In this document: one piece after another, positions 1-5,774 of the stretch | Layout of the letters: the number at the start of each line of letters is the position of its first letter | Position numbering within the stretch: the stretch's first letter is position 1 | Assembly (NCBI GenBank): GCA_903938955.1 | Contig: CAJAFJ010000068.1 | Coordinates: 1-6,089 of the forward strand | Length of the DNA: 6,089 bases | Reading direction: 5' to 3' | Origin: an uncultured beta proteobacterium | Lineage (GTDB): Bacteria; Pseudomonadota; Gammaproteobacteria; Burkholderiales; Burkholderiaceae | Position numbers and translations under genes: made by a program | Notes under the pieces: generated by a model | Database searches by the model: none | Told to the model about the DNA's origin: nothing | The model's input: only the letters and a program-made list of their open reading frames with translations

Positions 1-461
1 CCGGGGTGCTGGCGCACGCGCGCCAGCAGGTTAAGCCAGCGCAGGTTGAACTGGTAAATCGGCTTCACCGGCACCGCATGCTCCGACGCGCCCGGCACTA
101 CGTTGACCTGCGGCGTGGAGCCGATGTTGATCGACGCCAGGTCATACGGCACCGGTGGCCGGTGGCGGCACAGCACCTTGCCCGCCACCCTGTCTATGCC
201 CACCACCTCGTCCCGGTACAAGCGGGCGCCGGCAAAGCCCGCCAGCCGGGCCAGATCAATATGGACCTGGTCATAGTCGTAATGACCCGCGATGTAGCCC
301 GGCAGCATGCCGGAGTAGGGCGTGTGGGTGTCGGTACAAATCAGGGTCAGGCGCACGCCGGGTTGCGGCCGCATGCCAAACCGTTTGAGCACGCCCACAT
401 GGCTGTGACCACCGCCAATCAAGACGATGTCGCGCAGAACTGGCTGTTCAGAAACTTGCAT
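1..461 (-). CDS. senC: SelD-type selenide, water dikinase with fused N-terminal FAD oxidoreductase domain (partial, 3' end off left edge)
   Basis: Only the first 153 residues are in the window. They form the start of a pyridine nucleotide-disulfide oxidoreductase domain: an FAD-binding Rossmann motif IGGGHSHVGVL at about residues 15-25, then TPYSGMLPGYIAGHY at 47-61, and YDLASINIGSTP at 106-117. These match my recall of the NADH-dehydrogenase-like domain found fused ahead of SelD (the TIGR03169 type); the role of that domain is not established. SelD makes selenophosphate from selenide and ATP, but the kinase domain would lie beyond base 1, so its presence is inferred from the family and from the neighbour. 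The ATG at 461 directly follows the TGA of senB (TGAATG) with only a weak GGA upstream, which suggests translational coupling in one operon. The name senC applies if the pair serves selenoneine-type synthesis; selD is the alternative name. A stand-alone NDH-like protein without SelD cannot be excluded. Confidence 0.8.
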   Translation of the reverse strand, partial: MQVSEQPVLRDIVLIGGGHSHVGVLKRFGMRPQPGVRLTLICTDTHTPYSGMLPGYIAGHYDYDQVHIDLARLAGFAGARLYRDEVVGIDRVAGKVLCRHRPPVPYDLASINIGSTPQVNVVPGASEHAVPVKPIYQFNLRWLNLLARVRQHP

Positions 462-1475
462 TCAGGGTGTCCAGAGTGAGTCGACCAGTTGCAGCAGCGC
501 GGCCTGTTCCGTGTCTGGTGAAAACAGGGGCGCGCGCAACTGGCACTGGCGCTGCAGATGCTGCAGCAAACTTCGATTGTCGGGCACCGTTTTGTCAGGG
601 CTGGCTGGTGTCACCTGATCGTCCCGGCACTGGCGCAGCAGCCGGGCCAAGCCCTGCGCATCCCCCACTTCAAAATACCCGGCGTAATCAGCGCCCAGCA
701 TGCCCACGTTGCCCGCCATGTGCGAGGCCAGTACCGGCGTGCCGCAGCGCACGGCCTCCATCAGCACATGGGCACCGCCCTCCAGGCGGCTGGTATGCAC
801 CAGCACATGCGCGCGCTGGATGCGTTTGAGTGTGGCCTCGTGCGGCAGCGCGCCCAGCCAGCGGTAGTGCGGGCAGGCGCGGGCGGTGGCTTGGGCCGCC
901 AGACCCAGCGCGGCCTCCAGCGACGCGCCGATGTGGTCGATCAGAATGTCGGGCTCCTGGTGCAGCAGCTGGGCGGCGGCCATCAGGGTCAGCGGGTCTT
1001 TTTCTTCGCGCAGATGGCCGACCATCACGGCGCGCAGGTGGCGGCTTGCTTTGGGCAGCGACTGGCGCTGGGGGGTTGACTGCAAAATCACCCGCGTTTT
1101 GGCCAGGACCTGTGCCGGCAGCATCTGCGGCGCCTGGTCTTGCAGCACCACCAGCCGCTGTGCCAGTGCCAAAGACCGCTGAGCCGCGGCATCGATGGCA
1201 ATGTCGTGGTACAGGTCGGTGCCGGTTAACACCACGGCCAGGCCTTTCGCGCCGCGCGCTTGTGACCAGGCCTGCACGGCGGCGGCGGAGCGCCGCGCGT
1301 GCAGGGCGAGCATGACCTCGTCCTGCGCCTGTGCGTCAGCCTCCGGCCACTCGCGCACGATGCGCACGCGGTGATGCGGAGCCAGCAGGCGCTGCCAGCG
1401 CCGGGCCGTTTGCCAGTTGCCGTTGTTGGCCTCAGACAGGGCGGGGCTCACAATCACAATCTGGATTCGTTTCAT
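462..1475 (-). CDS. senB: SenB-type selenosugar synthase (GT4-fold glycosyltransferase, TIGR04348-like)
   Basis: This 337-residue protein resembles the glycosyltransferase family whose characterised member SenB joins selenophosphate to a UDP-N-acetyl sugar, making a selenosugar in selenoneine biosynthesis. It is a cytoplasmic enzyme with no signal peptide. Visible marks: an N-terminal Rossmann strand IQIVIVSPA (residues 4-12) followed by GNWQTARRW (19-27); LTGTDLY (83-89); the start of the second GT-B domain VGHLREEKDP (152-161); and the GT4 nucleotide-sugar signature LEGGAHVLMEAV (231-242), with its paired glutamates, followed by GTPVLAS. The ATG at 1475 puts the first beta strand at the N-terminus, as usual in the family; an in-frame TTG at 1481 would add only two residues. 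Neither start has a clear Shine-Dalgarno. The adjoining SelD-type gene supplies the selenophosphate substrate, which strongly supports the assignment. A general GT4 transferase is the fallback. The senA gene is not in the window. Confidence 0.85.
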   Translation of the reverse strand: MKRIQIVIVSPALSEANNGNWQTARRWQRLLAPHHRVRIVREWPEADAQAQDEVMLALHARRSAAAVQAWSQARGAKGLAVVLTGTDLYHDIAIDAAAQRSLALAQRLVVLQDQAPQMLPAQVLAKTRVILQSTPQRQSLPKASRHLRAVMVGHLREEKDPLTLMAAAQLLHQEPDILIDHIGASLEAALGLAAQATARACPHYRWLGALPHEATLKRIQRAHVLVHTSRLEGGAHVLMEAVRCGTPVLASHMAGNVGMLGADYAGYFEVGDAQGLARLLRQCRDDQVTPASPDKTVPDNRSLLQHLQRQCQLRAPLFSPDTEQAALLQLVDSLWTP

Positions 1476-1482
1476 GCTCAAG

Positions 1483-1488
1483 GTTATA
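1483..1488 (-). promoter_or_regulatory. Candidate -10 element for senB
   Basis: Read on the minus strand this is TATAAC, one mismatch from TATAAT. It ends seven bases before the A of the senB ATG at 1475, so transcription could begin at or very near the start codon. No recognisable -35 lies at 16-18 bp, so the call is weak. Confidence 0.25.
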
Positions 1489-1617
1489 GCTTGATTTGTG
1501 CCGCTATCGGCCGCGCCGCTCGCGGCTTAGGCCATGCCGAGGCGTTCAGTATGACGCGCTGCTGGTCGGTATCCACGCCACGTTTGTGTCAGTTAATTGA
1601 AAAATTCATAAAAATAT

Positions 1618-1638
1618 TTAACTTGTCAAGCAGGTTAA
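1618..1638. repeat. 21-bp interrupted inverted repeat, candidate operator
   Basis: The arms TTAACTTG (1618-1625) and CAGGTTAA (1631-1638) are inverted repeats with 7 of 8 positions paired, around the 5-bp spacer TCAAG. The size and two-fold symmetry fit a site for a dimeric transcription factor. It lies about 90 bp upstream of pta, inside the AT-rich core of the divergent region. No specific regulator could be assigned from the motif. Confidence 0.4.
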
Positions 1639-1713
1639 CCCTTGATCATTTAATTTATGATGCATTGCAACAATTTCCCTTGTCCGCAGCGGCAGGGGTT
1701 GGCGATAACCCCC

Positions 1714-1717
1714 GGAG
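1714..1717 (+). promoter_or_regulatory. Shine-Dalgarno for pta
   Basis: GGAG lies nine bases before the ATG at 1727. It supports that start and hence the N-terminal sequence MRTYFVAATEPN, which aligns with the usual beginning of long Pta proteins. Confidence 0.7.
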
Positions 1718-1726
1718 CTTTTCCTC

Positions 1727-3784
1727 ATGCGTACGTATTTCGTAGCGGCGACAGAACCTAACGTCGGTCTTACCTCGGTGTCACTTGGTCTCTTGCGGGC
1801 GCTGCAACGGCGTGGGCTGAAGGTCGCCTTTGTCAAACCCGTGACCAAGGGCACGCCGGACACCGAGCCGTCGGTCTTGTTTGCACGCAGTATCTGCCAC
1901 GTTGACAACACCCCCGCGCCCTTGTCCATGAGCCTGGTGACCCAGTGCGTGACCAGCGGCAAGACCGATGAGATGCTGGAAGATATCGTGAGCCTGGCCA
2001 TGTCCTGCACCGAGGGCGCTGACGTGCTGGTGGTGGAAGGCATTCACGCCGATCCGAGCCGGGCCTTCATTCCGCGCCTGTCGTCCGATATTGCCCGCAG
2101 CTTGCAAGCGGACGTGGTGCTGGTGGCCAGCGGCGCGGATGCCGTCGGTATCGCCCAGACCAATTACATGATTTCCCAGGTGCGCCATGCCGGGCGCGAG
2201 GTGGTGGGGGTGGTCTTTAACCGGGCGCAAGCCGGGTTTGATGCCGCCGCTGCTGCCAGCCAGCTGGACGGCGTGCCGATCTGGGGGGTCATTGAAGAGA
2301 ACCCCGTGTTGTCCGCGCCGCGCACCGTTGATGTCGCCCGCCATCTGGGCGCCGAGGTGATGATCGAGGGCGAAATCGCGTCCCGGCGCGTGCTGGAAAC
2401 CGTTTTGGCCGCCCGTTCGGTGTCCGAGGTCATTGCCCGCCTCAAGCCGGGCGCCCTGGTGGTTACCGCCGGTGACCGCGACGACATTATTTTGGCCGCC
2501 GCGCTGGCCGCCAGCAACGGCATTGAACTCGCCGGTTTGGTCCTGACCCACAACAGCTTCATCAGCCCGCGCATCGAGCGCTTTGGCTCGCGCGCCTTCC
2601 ACAGCGGTTTGCCGGTGCTGCGCACCGATGGTGACAGTTATGAGACCGCCGCCCGCATCAGCCGCTTGCCCCTGGCGGTGCCGCAGGACGACTTGAGCCG
2701 CATGGATACCGTGATCGACAGCGTGGCCGAGCATCTCGATGCCACCGCGATATGCGCCGGACTGGAGCTGGCGGTCTCGACCCGCATGTCACCTCCGGCC
2801 TTCCGTTACCAGTTGATTCAGAAAGCACGCGCGGCCAACAAACGCATCGTGCTGCCAGAAGGTGATGAGCCGCGCACGATTCGCGCCGCGGTGATTTGTA
2901 CCCAAAAAGGCATTGCACGCTGCGTGCTGCTGGGCAAGCGCAAGGTGATTGAGTCCGTCGCCGACTCGCTCGGCATCGAATTGCCGCCGGGGCTGGAAAT
3001 TCTGGAACCCCAGCAGATAGCCGAGCAATATGTGGCGCCGATGGTGGCACTGCGCAAGAACAAAGGCCTGACGCCCGGGCAGGCCATGGTCGCGCTGGAA
3101 GACACCGTGGTGCTCGGCACCATGATGCTGGCTATTGACGAAGTTGACGGACTGGTCAGCGGCGCCGTTCACACCACGGCCAGCACGGTGCGCCCGGCTT
3201 TACAACTGATCAAGACGGCGCCGGGTTCAAGTATCGTGTCGTCCTGCTTCTTCATGCTCATGCCGGAACAAGTGCTGGTGTACGCCGATTGCGCGGTCAA
3301 CCCCGACCCCACCGCCAAAGAACTGGCCGAAATCGCCAAGCAGAGCGCCGACAGCGCCCTGGCCTTCGGCATTGACCCCAAGGTGGCAATGATTAGCTAC
3401 AGCACTGGCGCCTCTGGCTCGGGTGACGACGTCGAGAAGGTGCGCGCCGCCACCGAGCTGGCCCGGACCCAATGGCCAGAGTTGGTGATCGATGGCCCGA
3501 TGCAGTACGACGCTGCCACCGTGAGCGATGTGGCCGCACAAAAAGCGCCCGGCAGTGCCGTGGCGGGCCAGGCCACGGTTTTTGTGTTCCCCGACCTGAA
3601 TACCGGCAACACCACCTACAAGGCGGTTCAGCGTTCAGCCAACGTGGTGTCGGTGGGCCCGATGCTGCAGGGCTTGCGCAAGCCGGTGAATGACTTGTCG
3701 CGTGGCGCTTTGGTTGACGACATTGTGTTCACCATCGCCCTGACCGCGATCCAGGCGCAAGCACTGTCTGATCAAGGCGCTTGA
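1727..3784 (+). CDS. pta: Phosphate acetyltransferase, long form
   Basis: Cytoplasmic enzyme that interconverts acetyl-CoA plus phosphate with acetyl phosphate plus CoA. At 685 residues it has the long architecture of enterobacterial Pta (about 714). An N-terminal BioD-like P-loop-fold domain covers roughly residues 1-200, with NVGLTSVSLGLLRAL (12-26) and no Walker lysine, as is normal for this family. A DRTGG-type regulatory domain follows at about 205-320, where the motif region reads AGDRDDI (248-254). The catalytic PTA_PTB domain spans about 356-676. It carries SGAVHTTASTVRPALQ (478-493), NPDPTAKELAEIA (525-537), STGASGSGDDVEKV (559-572) and PVNDLSRGALVDD (653-665). In the last motif S658, R659 and D665 match the spacing of the catalytic Ser-Arg-Asp of the archaeal enzyme. 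The gene is intact. The usual partner ackA is not adjacent in the window, which suggests monocistronic transcription ending near the hairpin at 3787-3817. Confidence 0.97.
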   Translation: MRTYFVAATEPNVGLTSVSLGLLRALQRRGLKVAFVKPVTKGTPDTEPSVLFARSICHVDNTPAPLSMSLVTQCVTSGKTDEMLEDIVSLAMSCTEGADVLVVEGIHADPSRAFIPRLSSDIARSLQADVVLVASGADAVGIAQTNYMISQVRHAGREVVGVVFNRAQAGFDAAAAASQLDGVPIWGVIEENPVLSAPRTVDVARHLGAEVMIEGEIASRRVLETVLAARSVSEVIARLKPGALVVTAGDRDDIILAAALAASNGIELAGLVLTHNSFISPRIERFGSRAFHSGLPVLRTDGDSYETAARISRLPLAVPQDDLSRMDTVIDSVAEHLDATAICAGLELAVSTRMSPPAFRYQLIQKARAANKRIVLPEGDEPRTIRAAVICTQKGIARCVLLGKRKVIESVADSLGIELPPGLEILEPQQIAEQYVAPMVALRKNKGLTPGQAMVALEDTVVLGTMMLAIDEVDGLVSGAVHTTASTVRPALQLIKTAPGSSIVSSCFFMLMPEQVLVYADCAVNPDPTAKELAEIAKQSADSALAFGIDPKVAMISYSTGASGSGDDVEKVRAATELARTQWPELVIDGPMQYDAATVSDVAAQKAPGSAVAGQATVFVFPDLNTGNTTYKAVQRSANVVSVGPMLQGLRKPVNDLSRGALVDDIVFTIALTAIQAQALSDQGA

Positions 3785-3786
3785 TC

Positions 3787-3817
3787 CGGGTAGCCGCGCT
3801 GCCTTTCGGCGTACCCG
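3787..3817. terminator. Shared hairpin between convergent genes, possible bidirectional terminator
   Basis: CGGGTA (3787-3792) pairs perfectly with TACCCG (3812-3817). Inside, GCCG (3793-3796) can pair with CGGC (3807-3810), leaving one bulged G at 3811; a smaller alternative inner stem is GCC-TTTC-GGC (3801-3810). The hairpin starts two bases after the pta stop and lies about a dozen bases beyond the stop of the opposing cyclase gene. No U-tract follows on either strand, so intrinsic termination is uncertain; it could instead block 3' exonucleases. Confidence 0.5.
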
Positions 3818-3828
3818 CGACGGCATGA

Positions 3829-5652
3829 TTAATAAAAACGCACCCTATTACGCCCAGCCTCTTTCGCCTGATACATCGCGACATCCGCCCATTTCAGAAG
3901 GTCGTCCTGACTGGCTTCATTGCCGACAAACACGGTAATGCCAATGCAAGCCGTACAGTGATGCTCGATGCAGGTCTCGGCGTCCTTGTCGTGTGTGATG
4001 GCAATGCGGTAAGGCTTGGACAAGGCTGCGCGCATTTTTTCCGCGATCGCCTTGGCCTCTGAGAGTGATTCTTCCCTGTCCGTCGCCAGTTCACTGATCA
4101 TGACGACAAATTCATCACCGCCGAATCGGGCTACTGTATCCATTTCGCGTACACAGCCCTTCAATCGCTCGGCGGCCTCGATCAACAGCAAGTCACCCGC
4201 CTCATGCCCATATTGATCGTTGATGGGTTTGAAATTGTCCAGATCAAGGAACATCAGCGCACCATAGTTCCTGCTACGGCTGCTGGAAGCCATGGCCTGA
4301 TGCAAACGATCCCTCAATAGTCTGCGATTAGGCAGTTGGGTCAGCGTGTCGTGATAGGCCAGTTGTTTGATGACTTCATCTTTGCGTTTTCGTTCGGTAA
4401 TGTCCTGCACCAACCCTGCCAGACGAACCACTCGCCCGTTGTCGTCACGCTCTGGAAAACCCTTGACGAAGCAGGTGCGCTGTTCTCCGTCAGGCATCAC
4501 ACTCATCAGTTCGAGCTCATAGGGTATGCCGTCCGACACAGCCTTGCGCACTGCATCAAACAGCATTTGCGTAGACTGGGGTGTATATAACTGAGCCTGC
4601 CCCTCCAGGTTGGGAACTCCGAGGGCTGGGTCACGGCCGAAAATCAGAAACATCTCGGGCGACCAGGTCACAAGGTTTGACTCGATCTCCCATTCGAAAC
4701 TGGCCAGACGTGCCATGCTTTCAGTGCGCTCCATCATGACTTGCCGTTTTTGCAAGGTTTTGGCGACCTGTTTGCTCTCTGTGATGTCTCTTGCAATGAT
4801 GGAAGCGCCAATCACACGGCCTGCTTCATCGAGAATCGGCGAGTTCGAAATCGACACATTGATTAATTGACCATCCTTACGACGGCGAACGGTCTCAAAG
4901 TGACTGACTCTCTCACCCCGAGAGGTTCGCGACACAATTTCAAGTTCCTCATCAATTCGATCTGGAGGAATCAGCATCTGTAATGGGCTGCCGATCGCTT
5001 CGCTTGATGTGTATCCAAATATCTTCTCGGCACCGGCGTTCCAGCTTTCAATGGTGCCATCCAACGATATTCTGACAATGGCATCTTGCGACGATTGAAT
5101 GATGGCCGCACTCGTTTGTAATTTGGTGTTCGCCTGTTGCAGGCGTAGCTTCGCCAGTCCCATCTCCCCCATCACGTTGGCCAGGCGGGTGAAGAACGCC
5201 ATCATCGACTTCACTTCTTCTGCAGAAAATATGGGCGCTCGCTCCATGGCGCTGATATAGGCGCTTTTGTCGAACCCGAATTCGTCTGCCTGACGAAGAA
5301 AAAAGGTCTTTTTCGGTGGCTCCAGGAAAAACTGCCTGGTAAAGAAGTTGGCTACATGTTCTCCGGCAATGGTGATGGGCACCGCCACATCGACCATACC
5401 GTTCTTGCATTGGTAGACGTTGTAGGCGTCACCTTTCTTTAAATGATCGGCCAGGTCCGTGTCGCTTTCCTGGCAACGCGCACATGTCGCCGGATTGACA
5501 CGATGGAACTGGGTGCAGATGTCCTGCCAGCCAGTCGCAACCAGCACGGCTCCCTCCCGGTCGAGAACAGCGGTCACAGCGCCTGTGATCGCGGTGAAGC
5601 TCTCGCATAAGCCGCGAAGTTCACCAATATCAACCAACTCTGACAGATGCAA
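3829..5652 (-). CDS. PocR-PAS-PAS-GGDEF diguanylate cyclase
   Basis: A predicted soluble sensor that makes cyclic di-GMP from two GTP. No membrane segment is evident. From the TTG at 5652 it has 607 residues: a PocR sensory domain (about 3-170) with cysteines C46, C57, C60 and C82; a PAS domain (about 179-294, with SWNAGAEKIFGY); a second PAS domain of PAS_3 type (about 314-421, ending VQDITERK); the DxLT linker HDTLTQLPNR (434-443); and GGDEF (about 427-605). The catalytic motif GGDEF (511-515) is intact, D470 is the likely metal ligand in DLDNFK, and REMD (502-505) lies exactly five residues upstream as a product-inhibition I-site. Activity and feedback inhibition are therefore both expected. 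The start was chosen because GGAGGAG (5659-5665) sits six bases before TTG 5652; the frame could also open at TTG 5685, adding 11 residues. Sampled stretches look lower in GC than pta. The sensed ligand is unknown. Confidence 0.93.
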   Translation of the reverse strand: MHLSELVDIGELRGLCESFTAITGAVTAVLDREGAVLVATGWQDICTQFHRVNPATCARCQESDTDLADHLKKGDAYNVYQCKNGMVDVAVPITIAGEHVANFFTRQFFLEPPKKTFFLRQADEFGFDKSAYISAMERAPIFSAEEVKSMMAFFTRLANVMGEMGLAKLRLQQANTKLQTSAAIIQSSQDAIVRISLDGTIESWNAGAEKIFGYTSSEAIGSPLQMLIPPDRIDEELEIVSRTSRGERVSHFETVRRRKDGQLINVSISNSPILDEAGRVIGASIIARDITESKQVAKTLQKRQVMMERTESMARLASFEWEIESNLVTWSPEMFLIFGRDPALGVPNLEGQAQLYTPQSTQMLFDAVRKAVSDGIPYELELMSVMPDGEQRTCFVKGFPERDDNGRVVRLAGLVQDITERKRKDEVIKQLAYHDTLTQLPNRRLLRDRLHQAMASSSRSRNYGALMFLDLDNFKPINDQYGHEAGDLLLIEAAERLKGCVREMDTVARFGGDEFVVMISELATDREESLSEAKAIAEKMRAALSKPYRIAITHDKDAETCIEHHCTACIGITVFVGNEASQDDLLKWADVAMYQAKEAGRNRVRFY

Positions 5653-5658
5653 GGTAAT

Positions 5659-5665
5659 CTCCTCC
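5659..5665 (-). promoter_or_regulatory. Strong Shine-Dalgarno that decides the cyclase start
   Basis: On the minus strand this reads GGAGGAG, almost the full anti-16S complement, followed by ATTACC and then TTG at 5652. Six-base spacing is close to ideal. The upstream alternative TTG at 5685 lies inside the dyad at 5681-5696 and has no comparable site. Confidence 0.75.
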
Positions 5666-5680
5666 AGAAGGTCAAGACAA

Positions 5681-5696
5681 CGCAATTGTTATTGCG
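5681..5696. repeat. Perfect 16-bp palindrome CGCAAT-TGTT-ATTGCG, candidate operator
   Basis: CGCAAT (5681-5686) and ATTGCG (5691-5696) are perfect inverted repeats around a 4-bp spacer. The dyad directly abuts the candidate -10 and would cover the predicted transcription start of the cyclase gene, a common place for a repressor operator. As RNA it could also form a 6-bp hairpin in the 5' leader. Confidence 0.45.
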
Positions 5697-5774
5697 ATCT
5701 ATAGGTCAACTTTTAATCACCCAAGACGGGCGACTTTCGAATTTAATGGCCCGTATGTGGCCACCGAATTGCCG

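Larger units (their letters stand above)
1476..1726. promoter_or_regulatory. Divergent senB-pta intergenic control region
   Basis: This 251-bp gap separates the divergent senB and pta genes and should hold both promoters. The senB side (1476-1590) is GC-rich and contains a GC hairpin, GCCGCG-N5-CGCGGC at 1510-1526. From about 1591 to 1675 the sequence becomes markedly AT-rich, as expected for promoter DNA. Candidate pta promoter elements are TTGTGT (1584-1589) with CATAAA (1607-1612) at 17-bp spacing, and a stand-alone TATGAT (1656-1661) without a good -35. None is decisive. No small gene with convincing coding signs was found here. Confidence 0.55.
5653..5774 (-). promoter_or_regulatory. Intergenic region between EAL and GGDEF genes with candidate promoter
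   Basis: A 122-bp gap between two co-directional genes. On the minus strand TATAGAT (5703-5697) is a reasonable -10, placing a start of transcription near 5691, but the best -35 (TTGGGT, 15-bp spacing) is poor. A weak stem, TGGCC-N7-GGCCA, lies just downstream of the EAL stop without a U-tract. The gap is long enough for the GGDEF gene to have its own promoter, though read-through from the EAL gene is possible. Confidence 0.35.

Noticed and set aside
6..479. Long plus-strand open frame opposite the SelD-type gene
   Set aside because: It is antisense to a clear FAD-binding domain with recognisable motifs. Its Arg/His/Ala/Gln-rich product is typical of a GC-rich shadow frame.
558..1315. Overlapping plus-strand open frames opposite senB
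   Set aside because: Low-complexity products without domain motifs; the minus strand encodes a full glycosyltransferase with family signatures.
1486..1507. ATAGC-N12-GCTAT inverted repeat in the senB upstream region
   Set aside because: Five-base arms with a long loop. Too weak to call a riboswitch or operator.
1642..1656. Possible FNR/Anr box starting with TTGAT upstream of pta
   Set aside because: Only the first half-site matches TTGAT-N4-ATCAA; the second half reads TAATT, so the site is not supported.
1645..1661. ATCAT-N7-ATGAT inverted repeat
   Set aside because: Only five paired bases per arm in AT-rich DNA, and it overlaps a -10-like TATGAT. It is easily explained by chance.
1781..2734. 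A 317-codon minus-strand open frame inside pta
   Set aside because: It lies entirely antisense to the conserved Pta N-terminal domains. Its composition (Gly, His, Gln, Ala-rich) and lack of motifs indicate a shadow frame.
5740..5772. Possible terminator after the EAL gene (TGGCC/GGCCA stem)
   Set aside because: Five-base stem, seven-base loop and no U-tract; not convincing as an intrinsic terminator.
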